Source: Nephrocerus scutellatus
Taxonomy: Eukaryota > Arthropoda > Insecta > Diptera > Pipunculidae
Length of the DNA stretch: 64,000 bases
NCBI GenBank assembly: GCA_947095585.1
Contig: OX352763.1
Location: forward strand, 13,627,462-13,691,461
Reading direction: 5' to 3'
In this document: positions 33,905 through 45,569 of the stretch, piece after piece
Position numbering within the stretch: the first letter of the stretch is position 1
How the letters are laid out: the number at the start of each line of letters is the position of its first letter
The notes under the pieces: generated by a model
Told to the model about the DNA's origin: nothing
What the model saw: only the letters and a program-made list of their open reading frames with translations
The model's database searches: none
Made by a program: the position numbers and the translations under genes

Positions 33905-34300
33905 GCTTCTAATCCAATGAATGAGTTTTTATGGACTCCATAAGCACGCATTATGGACACAATGCATTGGAAATATCGAGTGCAACAGCTTTGCTTTCAA
34001 CAAATTGATGCAAAGACCGGTTCCACTGTTCGGTGCGATATACCATCAAATCACCAGTTTGCCCACGAAAACCGTTCTGTCCTGCACTAAGGATTTCATT
34101 AGTTTCAAAATATTTCATGACCAGATAATTGATCCGCGTTTCCATGACCTTGGAAAGGATGGATGTAGGATGGATGCTATAAGTCGGAGACGTCGGCTTG
34201 CCTTATTTAGGTATATGTTGGACAAAGGCTGTTTCCCGATTCCTCGCAAAGAGTCCAGAAGGATAGGAAAGATGAAAAAGCTTACACAATGGTAATGCCC
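33905..34300 (-). mobile_element. Jockey/CR1-type LINE RT fragment, finger region
   Basis: On the minus strand: KVMETRINYLVMKYFETNEI, LSAGQNGFRGQTGDLMVYRT, EQWNRSLHQFVESKAVALDI, SNAL. These are the RT finger motifs (LNxLxxxxxxxxxQxGFRxxxSTxD) and the run-up to motif A (ALDIxxAFD). The stretch GDLMVYRTEQWNRSLHQF is the same block that begins the copy at 15.77 kb, so this piece shows the region 5' of that copy. After motif A it decays (TGTCCATAATGCGTGCTTAT). Confidence 0.8.
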
Positions 34301-34648
34301 GCTTTAAAGAATACCTCTTTTAAACGAATGTGGATCTATAGTCTTTGTTTATTGAATAAAACAGCTTGTTTTGGATATGTCGCGTTAATTTACAATCGGT
34401 ATCATTAACTTTAGGGAACTCAGCATACTTAAAGTGTCCTTACGGAAACGCCTGCTTGTTGGAATCCGCTAAATGCAGTTTTTTATAATTTTTTTTTGCA
34501 GAAATTAGGCGATATGTCGGTAATATCGCTTTTAATATTGGTCTCTAGGGTGGCTGAAGTCTCTGGGTTATTGGCATAGACGGTGGACTTGACATAGGAC
34601 TTGACTTGACTTGACGTACTTAAAGAAGATCATAACATTGATTGATAT

Positions 34649-35131
34649 TGTTACGAAAATATAAATTTAAAACATTTATCGAACTATAAATGCTCGTATA
34701 TAAAAGCTAAGTATTGAATTTTAATAAAATTAAGAAACTACTTAAAATGATGGCATAAAATTAGACTCAGTAGTGTGTGCAACTTGTTGCCAAATTGGAG
34801 TGATACCAACATGTTCTGGTATTTGCTTTATGGTTCTTAAGAATATAACCTTCGGGAAACTGTTGATTTGCTTTGAATACCACAAAGTATTACCGCAGTT
34901 GGTTTATTTATTATTTGGAATTGAAACAGAAAACTAGACTAGCTGAAAAGTAGATAGAGCTACCGCCCAAATGAATATTAGTGTTTTGTGTGCATAATAA
35001 GTAATCACCAGTATAAATTTATGAACTTTTGTTTTTTTTCGCTATTTGTCAATTAAAGTTATGTAATTAATAAACTTGTGTTGTGTTATTATTTGAAAAA
35101 TCAAACTCTAGAAAGGCCAAATTTCGTAACA
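34649..35131 (-). repeat. Solo LTR of a gypsy-type retrotransposon
   Basis: The 483-bp block begins TGTTACGAAAAT and ends ATTTCGTAACA, so it has TG...CA ends within a longer inverted terminus. The same four bases ATAT flank it on both sides (34645-34648 and 35132-35135), the expected 4-bp target duplication of Ty3/gypsy elements. No internal region is present, so it is an LTR left by recombination between two LTRs. Strand is chosen by the related, worn copy at 5455. No polypurine tract or primer site adjoins it. Confidence 0.75.
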
Positions 35132-35135
35132 ATAT

Positions 35136-37369
35136 GTTTGAGTTATTGAATTTATTTGAAATATGAACCGTTTAAAAATTAACACATCCCAGTACTTAAA
35201 CTTAACATTTCATGAGACACTCATAGGTTCAGGGATACCTTTATTCCTTCAAAAATAACACAAATTCACGATATCGATTTAAAGATATTTTATGAAATAT
35301 TAAATTATTACTCGAAAACACCAGTTTCCACTGTCTTAAATTTCAGTTTCTATTACCACCAGCAATTTAACATTTTTTAATTCACAAAGTTTTCACACAA
35401 AGCTAAATATTGTGTGCACTCCTCATATGCAGTGAAATTATAGCAAATCCATCCACATCCAGTGCACCACACCAGCAAGTAACATTCATCATTTGTATGA
35501 TTTCTGCACTTTCAAGTTGAATGTTGTGAAAGAGTCAAAAGTCCTTAAGTTTCTATTAAAACATTCGCACAATAATGTGATGTGAATTCCTCCTTTACTC
35601 GACGTACTTAACATGATGCTCCCAAAGGACTTGCGCATCCTTATAATGTGCGCGTCAGTTGTGGTTTTGGTTACGGTTTCGGGTTTCATGGGCTGTGAGT
35701 TGTGAGTTGTTCGTTTTTGTTAGAAATTCTCAAATACTCGTAGCTGGAAACGCATGCATGGAAAACACCAGATATGAGAATTATTCCAAAGGGAAACTTT
35801 TGTCAGGAAAACAAAAGGAAAACTTTATGCAATAATTTCGGTTTAAATACATGTGGCCACTTTTGCCAGCATTATTATATTATGATGAAGGTTTGTTTTA
35901 GTTATGCAAATGCATATCATCTGCTTAGGATTTGAAAAATACTTGCGGTTGATAGTTAGCATTCAGGACGGCTACAGTTTTATGTCATAATCAAAGGTGA
36001 GAATTCAAATTAAATTTTGTTGGTAGCTTTCTAGTTTGTAGCTTTGTTTTGGATTCACACTTTGGGTTTTTTCTTCTATTGTTGTCATTTCATTCATGCT
36101 ATGATTAAGGACTAGCGGTTAGCAATTCTGTAGGCCTTAGTCAATTTCGCGCAATTGAAGGCTCTTTCAATCCGTCTTATACGTACGTTTGAACGTATGA
36201 TTTCTATTGAGTGGAAAATGAAATAAATTGTCAGTTTCCTCGTATATTTGTCCACCCCCATGTCGGAATGATGTTAAAAGTTCGCAGTGCTTGATAGTGA
36301 TAGCCAGCCTTTATTTACTGGGCTTTGTAAGGTGTATTATATTAATCTCTCATATTATAAAAAAAACTTTCCGCAATTCAAGGCGGCGTTCAAGGTTATA
36401 AAAAGGTGGTGCAAATAATTTTTAAACTATAGAATTTTTTTCAATCGCCTGATTTGGATGAGAGTAAGCCACAATGTTAAGGACCAACAATGACTTTGAC
36501 TATGGCTTTCTATGGTTATTTATTATTTAAATATTATCACACATCTTGTCAAGTCTCCTAAGTCTGGCTTCGTGTATATTTAATAGCTTTTCTCATTTTT
36601 TCTGCACCAGTTTTGACAATAACTGTTATGAGTAAGAACGGCAACAATAACTAAACTAAATATTACATAACCCACCTCATCTTCGTATACGCATTGTTAT
36701 TTGTTCGCACCATGCTCAATTCGTACTTCTGCTTATAAATGAAATATTTAGCTGAGAAAAATAAATCAAATTTAGTATTCAATTTGGATCCTTTGCCTCT
36801 GAATGAAGTGCGTGAAATCACCAGAGTAATTTCCATAATTTACGCCGGATTTCCGGCTCTGTGGCAAATTGCATTCGCACAAACATTTAAGCACAACATT
36901 CATTCGAATTAAAAAAATGTTTCCTTTGCTTGTGTGATGTGGGTGTTGAGCCAGAGGGTGGAGGTAATAATAAGTCGACACAGTCATTAATCTGGATATT
37001 CGCTTTGGTACCACATAATTCTTTCATTCGAAGTCTAATCTTTCGATTGGATGCGGATTTGCACTCTTCCCTAGAGGGTCGAGTGTGAGATCGCAGTTGT
37101 GGATTAAAATTAAATTTTTTTTTGTTTGCTTTACCATCGTCAACACTTACGTGCCATCTTTTTCCGGGAATGTAGTTAAATTTGGTTCCATTACATATGT
37201 AGATGAGTTTTTGTTTTGTTTGCTAAAAATGTTTGTAATAATATTATAGCAATAACGATGTAAATAGGAATCAAGGAGCCTTGGAAGGGTTTATTTATTA
37301 ACGAATTTTAATTGATCCGCGTTTAAGAGTTAAAACTTACTTTTTAATCTTTTATTCTTTTCAACATCG
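35136..37369. other. AT-rich spacer
   Basis: Short frames only (35489-35689, 36772-37014), no motif. No repeat partner seen. Confidence 0.45.
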
Positions 37370-37443
37370 CTGCAATATCTCTCAATTGCTTTCTTAGTAT
37401 AAGGTTATTATTCCTTATAGAAAGCAATAGTGCGATATTGCAG
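37370..37443. ncRNA. Hairpin resembling a microRNA precursor (candidate)
   Basis: The arm at 37370-37404 pairs with 37413-37443. I count 28 pairs in 31 positions: 10 continuous pairs, three mismatches alternating with pairs, 9 continuous pairs, a 4-base bulge (TTAG) in the left arm, then 7 pairs to an 8-base loop (TTATTATT). The size and stem fit an animal pre-miRNA, with arms TGCAATATCTCTCAATTGC and AAGCAATAGTGCGATATTGC. The sequence matches no microRNA I know. A decayed palindromic MITE is the main alternative; I see no target duplication. Expression is not shown by the sequence. Confidence 0.35.
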
Positions 37444-38487
37444 AGAGCAACACAGGAATTCGCCTGGATAACTCATTTTCTAATTTGAAAGTTTGCTTTT
37501 TTGAGGCTAATGTCCTTATTTAGCAAAAGACGGCTACACATAGCATCAACTAAAATTGAGGAGGAAAAAGAATCAACTTGTTCACGTCATTTGGAATAAA
37601 CTTTGCTTAGTTGTGTTCTTTGCTGACGCCAACCAATGGTGCTCGTAATTGCCTTCCAGCCTTAAGTACATAAAGCACTTCAAGGTAAATAGACGATCGT
37701 TCTTTATTAGACCGAAATCAATATAATCAGGTCGACCGACGTTGACAATTTCTGAAAGTAGTTCAGAGTAAACATTATATCGAGTTCCACTTTCACTCTA
37801 TGATATGTCAGTATTTGTGAGGTCACACAAGCTATTATGTGGTTCTATGGAATTTCTGCAGTGTATGTGCTGTGAAATTGGAGAAATTTAATGGAATGTC
37901 ACATTTTCAATAACACGGAGGTATTATGATGATATGTGTTTGTCTATACATATACATGTAATATTGGAAGGATCAAAGCTATGCAATGTAATTGAAATGC
38001 TTTTACTCAAACTAATCGGAATGTTAAAAAAAAGTTATTTTTTCATCTCGAGTTTCATTCAAAATCACTTGAAAATTTTAAATAAAACTGCTAGGACAGA
38101 AATTCAACACTTTACCTTGAGTTATGTTATGCACATTTCTGGTATTTTATTTCCCACGGGACTAAAAGTTTTCGAGATGATATTGAAGTGAAGGCTCAGA
38201 AAGGCGGTGGAATGACAAATCTTATATATGTAAGATGTACGATATAGCACACAGGAATACATTTTCATAAGTTCTAAAAAAAGCTGGCCAAAAATAAAGA
38301 AATATGCGCTTCATGCTTCATAAAAAAGACTAACAATACGGTTAGTAGAAATAAAATTTGGGGAAATCTAAGTTATAAAGGTGTGGATGAAAATTGTGTT
38401 AGGGTGATCAAAAGCAAGATCTTCGTTACAGACATTTACATTTTGTTTTTTTCTTGTACAATGAACTTTCAAGTATGTCTACGCTTA
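37444..38487. other. AT-rich spacer
   Basis: An 85-codon frame at 37934-38191 has no motif. Nothing supported. Confidence 0.45.
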
Positions 38488-38895
38488 AATCTATATAAAT
38501 AAAAACGAAATGCTGTTCGTTGGTTACCGCATCACTTGAGAACGACTTGACAAATTTGGCTCATTTTTAATTTATATTTTATGCACTCTCGATCATAACT
38601 GACGTTGACTTAAGAACGACATATTTGGTTATTATATAACGAGCGAGGAAAGTGGAGTTTAAAGATGAGCACTTTTCTGCGAGTATTGTACGCTATTTTT
38701 CACATAACCAAAACCGGGTTTTCTGCTAAACCGGAATGCAAAATTATTCTGGGAATGTGTGTTCGCTGTGATTGCAGTAAATAACAAAAGTATTTTATAT
38801 GTTAAATCACTAGAGTGTGTAAAGGCTACTTTCGAAGCTATGTTGTAGTGTATGAAACAGTCAATGTCGTCTATGGACGTGTGAAAAATTATTTT
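38488..38895 (+). repeat. Unnamed interspersed repeat, copy A
   Basis: Two parts. 38488-38575 resembles 45414-45500 (AAATGCTGTTC, TTGGT-ACCGCATCA, TTGAG-ACG). 38640-38895 matches 50214-50474 closely, including GAGCACTTTTCTGCGAGTA, CGGGTTTTCTGCTAAACCGG, GAATGTGTGTTCGCTGTGA and AACAAAAGTATTTTATATGT. The start TCTATATAAATAAAA resembles the 5' ends of some insect Helitrons, which is only suggestive. No coding capacity. Confidence 0.65.
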
Positions 38896-41609
38896 TTTGT
38901 TTTGTTCGTTATGGTCCCGGGGAAATTTATAGAAAAATAAATTTCGGGAAAATTACAATAGACAGTAGGAAAATTTGGGAAACAATAAAATTGGATATTT
39001 TTTGAGGAAATAACTCAATTGAATGTACTATAATTAATTAATTAATCGATGGCACTTTAACGCAAAGTAATGCAAGGCCATTGGGTCGCACCAAAAAAAA
39101 GTTATCAGTTTTGATTTGCTCTGCAGTACCTATGAGGGTTTAGTTATAGTTGGCAACCGCATTTATGAAAATTTTCGTATCCAATTCGATATAGGTATTT
39201 GCCTCATAATCAAAACATAGAAAATTATCAAATATTTTTAGCAATTCCCAAAAGATTATTAGAAAAAAATTTAGATATTAAACTCCCTCCATCCATTAAT
39301 TCAAAGATTCTCTGATAGCTGAGTGAAAGAAAAATTCACCTTGTCAACGATTTAAGGGAATTGCCATTAGATTAAGCGAAGATTATCCGATTATCTTTCT
39401 TATTATTATTTTCCAACGATACATTATCTCTTCTTCAATCTATCAAAGTCGTTAGTTCAGATTTCCAGTCGTCCTTGTTGTCGTCTTCGTTGTCATTGTC
39501 TTTGGTCGCCTAATGGAATTGTAGTTGGATGAAAATAAATGGCTATTTAGGATATCATCATTGTGTCAAGTTTCAAGGAGAGCTTTTGGGGAAGAGTAAA
39601 TGAATTTGAAAATTAATTTTTATATGAGGCATTGTTGGTTATCGGTTTTCTCGGTCGGTATCTTTAATATTTAATACTGCGTTTTGGGTTATGAATACAT
39701 TTTTCCAATACTGTGCAGCCTGCACATACCTAAGCTAAAGCGCACACACATTCGGCAAGTACTTCGCTGATTTGCAGTTCTCAGCACATTCAGTTCGGTA
39801 CATATATAAATCCTCGCACCCACATAATCGACACGCACCATGCACGTATACGAGTATCTCAGTCAACACTCATTGTCACCATACATCACTGATCTGCATT
39901 TCCCATGCGATGCAGTGCGGGGTACGCGTATGATCAGCATATACTGCATTGCACTGCATGAGAGTTGCAATTCAATACGAAACCCAGGAATTCGTTATCT
40001 GTCGATCCTAGAATTTGCCTTACGACTTATCTTCGTCAGCCTCTAAGATAGAAGATAGAAGAAGTAACCTAACACTACACCAGATAAGAAGATAAGTGAA
40101 GATGCCCGTAGATATATACTCCTACATGATTTATGTTATGCATATGGTCGTGTTACCAAAATGTAATGTAAGAACACCATATCGCATATAGAGAATAAAT
40201 TTATCTCTGTATGACTTTAATGTATAATTAGTTTTATATTTTTGTATTAATAGGATGATCGAATAAAATTTACTTCACTTCACAAAAAGCAGTCCTTAAG
40301 TCAACTATTGATTTCACCACCAGTGGTAAGGGTCAATATTTCAAAGCAGAATCAACAAATACTATCATACACGATCACATATTATTGTCATATTGACATA
40401 TTGTCACATGACACTGAAAACTTAACTTACTGTGTATGTTATGTAAGTTCCAAAAATTGGTAACTTTTTTCCTTCTTCGCTATACATTACACGTTAAAAG
40501 GAAAATTTTTGAAAATGAGACGCTTTATTTTATTTGGGCCGAAATTCATTTAAAATTTGCTGAAAACTTCACTTCTAGGATTTTTCCATGCTGCAATATT
40601 TTATGTTGGTCAGCAAACCAGGATACTTGAGTAAGATGTGCAGTACTAGGAACTTTGAGATAGCGGCGTGCCTTCGTATTCGGTCAGCTAACCAGTGATG
40701 TGTGTAAATTGCGAGAGAATGGAAAAAAACATTTTTGTAACTTGCGTTGGTTAGAAAACAAGCAAACCAGGAAAATGATAATCAAAATATTAAAGTGGGT
40801 GAGGTTTTTTGGACCATTTTTTAAGATAAGCCATTTGCTGAATTGCATATCTTCCCTTTGCTGTCAGCAACACATAAGGGTAAAATATTACTGTATTTCT
40901 TTTGCATATTATGCATAAAGTTTAAGGGAATTACGGTATAGTTAAAACGATATTAAGTTTGGCGAAATTTGAAAAATGTGATTGTTTTTAAAAGCCATAT
41001 GTCCACATATAGATAATAATGTGAAGTTATTCTCTTTATCTTCCTTTCTAAAAAATTAAAGTGAAAAAAAAGAACATGTAAAAAAAGTACAAAAGTGTAC
41101 CAAAGAAATAATCCCACTCCACCGTACCGTACCTAATGAATAAAAGATTAGCTGCTTTGAGAGGGTGAGTATAAGTATTCAATCAAAGTCAGAGACAGAA
41201 GTCAACTTGTATGTTGTGTGTTGTGTGCAAAGTGTACAAGAGCATTAACTTTTTGACAGTCCAATTGTATGGGGTGTGTTCTTATAAATTATGTGGATAT
41301 CTATGAAGTTCACCGCACACCGCACACCGCAATCGAGGCAATAATAAGGGTCCTAGAGATATACGAGGCAATGATTAATATACGATGTGTAGATTCAATT
41401 GACTCAGTCATTAACATTTATGTGATTTGAGTGAAATTTTTCAATATCCAATATTTTATTTTGCGTGTGGAATTTGTTCACAAGTTTTATTTTATCAAAT
41501 TAATATTTAACCTTCGGTGTTTTCTTTTCTCTATAATTTTTTAACGGTAAAAAGTACCGTTTTCTGTATTTCAGTAGCTTAATATTTGTGTGTGATCTAC
41601 ATTATTTTG
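38896..41609. other. AT-rich spacer
   Basis: Scattered frames of 64-72 codons without motifs. A TATATAAAT sequence at about 39802 is not followed by a recognisable initiator or gene. Confidence 0.45.
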
Positions 41610-41611
41610 AT

Positions 41612-42971
41612 TATCATCATATTTGGCTCTACAACCGAGGTCCGGTCCTGGCCTCCCGCAATAAGTCTCTCCACCGGTCCCGATTTCGAGCCGATGTCAT
41701 CCAGTTTGGCATCCCTAAACTATGAGCGTTCTGGTCTACGCCATCCTTCCAGCGTAGGCTTGGCCAGCCTCGCTGTTGTGTTCCATAAATCCTACCGCAA
41801 TGGACTTTACGAGAAGGATCCTCTTCGCTCATTTGCACTAGGTATATATTGCGTCATACCGCGGACTCTATCGTAGAACTTCCGCGCGTGGTGCGGTCCA
41901 TGCTCTTTGTAATGTTCTAGTTTAAGGACGAGATTCTTCTCCCAGGCTGCTTTATTTCGCCGGTGAGCTGTTTTTTTCTTGCGTTGACATATTGAGTAAA
42001 AACACTGAGCACGTATGAAGCAATCTTAAATGTGACCTCATGCTTTATATCGTAAATATCGTAGACGCCTGTGCAACGCTCGAGTAGAGCTACTTTCTAC
42101 TAAGTCGCGCGTATTGACAGCTCACATCTGTGTTGAAATATTTTACTTTTAATTTTTATTTTATCTGTATTTTAATTATCTGTCATATAAACGCACAACA
42201 ACCTGAAGCGGAATCAACCCCCGTAGTACCAACGCGACCTTGGTGAGGTCTGACATCAAGGAACTCAGCTCTTTCAGAATGAGTGCCTGGGCGATTGCAA
42301 AGCAGACCCTGGCAGCACGTTCGTCCGGAACCTCGTGTCCAATCATTTGCCACCAGGCCGGCCGGGATAGAAACTATCCCAGGCACTACCGCCTGCAGTT
42401 GTACGGTAGGAGCGCTTCATACAAAAAACAGCGCCCATTCTGACATTCTTTAGCAAAAGCCCCCTGCCCATTTAATCTTCCGAGTTAAGCCAAGTATCAG
42501 ACTTATAATAACCAGACGATTAAGTAAGATACAGCGCCCCCCTCGGGGAGGTACGTTTGTACCGTCACCAGGTTCGGGTTGTGGCGGCGGTCTATCAACT
42601 CGTAGTCTATCTGGTTGCGAGTGGCTCCAAACCAAATTATTGCTTGCTGCCATCTCTAAGACTCGTTGTACATTGCCATTAGTATTCTCGTGTAAGCTAT
42701 GGGTGCAATACTGGCTCCCTACCTATTTTAACATTTATATCCCCCAGAATGATTTTTGTGTCATACTGATGGCAGGCAAGGAGTTCCCGTTTGACTGATT
42801 CAAAGAATTCTTCTTTTTCATCATCTGGGAAACCTCTGTAGGTGCGTGAACTTCATGAGGCTTATGTTTTTAAATTTGCCCGCACGCAAAGGTTGCATAG
42901 CCGTTCATTTATTGCTTTAAAGCCGATAACGATGGGTTTCATTCTTTTGCTGACTTGAAAGTGTGGCTTCT
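41612..42971 (-). mobile_element. RTE-type LINE relic: endonuclease, linker and 3' end, RT deleted
   Basis: On the minus strand from 42971: the endonuclease segment (VSKRMKPIVIGFKAINERLC at its start and a DRPPPQPE-DGTNVP-type end near 42540-42600), then a foreign or unassigned block (42120-42520), then the linker (about 41990-41840, including the VLKLEHYKEHGPHHARKFY-like segment), then the 3' untranslated region with its GAGCCAAATATGATGATAA tail at 41612-41640. The entire RT is gone. The 3' part is highly similar to 47945-48130 and 58940-59110. Confidence 0.8.
42120..42520. other. GC-richer block of unknown origin inside the RTE relic
   Basis: This stretch has no counterpart in the other RTE copies of the window and is clearly GC-richer than its surroundings (for example GCCACCAGGCCGGCCGGGAT). 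Frames of 67 codons exist on both strands (42240-42443 plus, 42183-42386 minus), neither recognised. It could be an unseen part of the RTE, such as its 5' region, or a separate insertion. Confidence 0.4.
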
Positions 42972-43360
42972 TCTCGGTTGTGGCATCGTTCTTTTTTATC
43001 ACGAGCTTGCATTATTAGCTCGTGAATTGCTTGGTGTAATGCGGGCCCTTCAGATTTATTCATCAGCGCTGGAATGCCAACTTATCATGAAGCCTTAATA
43101 TTTATGTAACTCTCTGCTAAGTTTGTCTGTGCTTGTCTGCAGCTGCAGCACAGTGTTGTCTTTGTTCATTGGTGGAGCCTCAAATTTCTCAGTTAACAGG
43201 CCATTTAGCAACTCATAAAAGTGCTTTTCCCATCGCTAGAATTTGCCTTTGAGATTGGCGATCGGATAATTGTTTTCGTCTTTCCAGTATGTTGTGCAAT
43301 GCGCTCAATATTGCGTCACACCGTGTTCTCGTTGGTAGAACTTCCGCGCCTTGTGCGTGC
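42972..43360 (-). mobile_element. RTE-type LINE fragment, RT start
   Basis: Minus-strand sequence corresponds to 60270-60600: the WEKHFYELLNGLLTEKFEAP-type block (about 43230-43170) and the GIPALMNKSEGPALHQAIHE-like block (about 43080-43020). It lies upstream, in minus orientation, of an endonuclease segment that should precede it. The two pieces are therefore separate copies or a rearrangement. Confidence 0.75.
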
Positions 43361-43364
43361 CTCA

Positions 43365-45410
43365 CAACGATATTAACAAACATTATAATGATGCTGACAT
43401 CTGTCGAAAATCAAGCTTAGAACTGTTTTTCGGGTATCACATAACTCGTCTGATCGAAAAGGAAAGGAAAAGGATGCCAGGCAAATCATGCTGAACAAAT
43501 GGCTTCTTTAAAATATTATAATGTTGTACCAATTGTTCTAGCATATAGAGTACGAGTAGGTATCCATTCAATAATAACGTTAATTCCTAATAATAATGTA
43601 ATATAAACTAAATTTCTATGTTTTTGTAATCAGAAAAAAAATTCGATTACATTTTTATAAAGTTGATGTGAATTAGTGACTTTATTTTAGAAATTTTTAA
43701 TTTAGTAAACTCTTCTTATTATTTATCAATCTCAACCTTAGTCAAAGATTATCGCACACGAGTAAGCGATGCAGATGTATTACATGTATTTAACTAATAT
43801 ATGCACTTTTGAACTTACAAGATAGATAGTTCAAAAAGTATTTTCAAAACTCCATACTAAGATTTCATTCAGTTTTAGTCAAAGTTTTAATAATCTCCTT
43901 TGACAGTCATACAGCACGAGAAATCATCTTTCCATCACCATTTTATCAGTCAGCAGCCTACTTGATCCTTGATGATGATAATCCGCTTTACGTCCGCACG
44001 TCCTCACGTCTAACTGTGTTGACGGCGAGTATGCAAAGTGAAATCGAAACAAAAACAGCATTCCTCCTTGTCAAATCAATCAAAGTGAAATAATCTCTCG
44101 AGCATATGCCCTCCTTTCCAAAGGAGGACTGTTGCGACCAACTGTTTCCTTAATACAACTTTGCTGGTGAATCGCACAAGTGGTGGTCGATGAAGTCTCA
44201 TCGAAATACTCTAAGCAGCTATCAGTCATACTTAAGTACATAAAAGCTAACAAAAGTCGAGTCTAGCTAAAGAAGCTGAAGCGAGCGAGCCACCTTCTCA
44301 ATTTGTCCTGAGTAAACTTTTGCCCAGGTGAATTAATGTCAGCGATATGATGTCTACGGACGCCAAAGAATGGACAAAGAGATACAACCAAACGGGATGC
44401 TGAGAAGGCAAGTAAAAAGTCGGAGTGAACGACGAAAGTTCGACCGGAATCCAGTCAATATAACCAGAGATCCCCTACAACAAAGAGAGACATGACGAAG
44501 AAAAAAGACTCTGTATACTCCCGCCATGCAAGGTTCACAGAATAGAACAAAACACGGACAGGCAGCCAAAGTACTATACGACCATTATATTGTACTATAC
44601 TGTGCAAAAATAACAGCACATCCTGCCGGCTGTCTTCGTCGGTGCCGTTTGAATAAAAGGATTTTCGCCTTTAGCTTTATATTTTCACGTTTTTAACACA
44701 TTTAACCTATCATATCATCTACTGTAAAGAGTCGTGATGGAGGGGTTCTCTGTGGCACAACACAACAACGCGATAGAAGTGAGGAGGATATCCTTTGTTG
44801 GTATTATGCAACTGTTGTTGTTTCTTTTAAGGGATGGTTTGCTTGCTGGCTGACTGTCTGCAGTAACCGTGGCCTTCCTGAAATGGATGGATAAAGTAAA
44901 GGTCACATTTTTATCCAGCCATTGTGGCAAAGTGGTAGTTTCACCTTAAAGGAACTCTACCACATCGAAGCAGTTCACCCAGCATCAAAAGTTAAAAATT
45001 AAAAAGTTTTTGCGATTACGCGGTGAGCCAACTTGGACTTGACCAGTAGTTTTACCTTTTTAACCCGCTTGGACAATAAGGGCATTTAAATATTGGCTTC
45101 TGGTGGTATATTTAAGCTATCGGGATTTAATTCTTCAGAAGACTTTTTAAAGATTTACCAATTAGCTGTATATGAGTTATTATATTGTAATACAGTGTGA
45201 TAGCATGGTAAGTGACAAGTTTAATTTGCTTTTTGTTCATTGTGGTTACCATTTCCCTTGCAAATGCACTCAGATTATTTGTGTTCAAGAAATGTTAAGC
45301 AATGCTGGATAACAGGGGAAACGACCTGTTAATAACAACGCTGATTCTTAAGTTCTAGTAAAAACTTCTTTCGCCGTCGCCGGCTTAACAGAAATTCAGA
45401 ATCAATAACA
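43365..45410. other. AT-rich spacer
   Basis: No supported feature. A small perfect stem (TCCTTTCCAAAGGA, about 44114-44127) and short frames near 44354-44930 are not convincing. Confidence 0.45.
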
Positions 45411-45413
45411 ATG

Positions 45414-45500
45414 TAAATATCTGTATATAAAAAAATAAAATGCTGTTCCTTGGTAACCGCATCATTTGAGGACGGCTGAACCGATTTGACACTTTTTGAA
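45414..45500 (+). repeat. Fragment related to the 38.5-kb repeat
   Basis: ATAAAATGCTGTTCCTTGGT then AACCGCATCATTTGAGGACG and GCTGAACCGATTTGACA correspond to 38500-38565. It stands immediately left of the TCTGTCTT microsatellite and the G-rich array, so all three may be parts of one element. Confidence 0.55.
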
Positions 45501-45524
45501 TGCTTTCATATTAACTTGCCTATG

Positions 45525-45566
45525 TTTTTCTGTCTTTCTGTCTTTCTGTCTTTCTGTTTTTCTGTC
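45525..45566 (+). repeat. TCTGTCTT simple repeat
   Basis: About five 8-base units reading TCTGTCTT with small variants. Confidence 0.9.
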
Positions 45567-45569
45567 GGT

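Noticed and set aside
39785..39840. TATA-box core promoter at TATATAAAT
   Set aside because: An initiator at the right distance and a gene downstream are both lacking; AT-rich DNA yields such matches by chance.
41586..41876. Plus-strand 96-codon frame, similar to one at 47729-48184
   Set aside because: Both are antisense readings of the RTE 3' untranslated region; their similarity reflects shared element DNA.
44114..44127. Terminator-like palindrome TCCTTTCCAAAGGA
   Set aside because: It is only six pairs, with no gene nearby, and bacterial-type terminators are not expected here.
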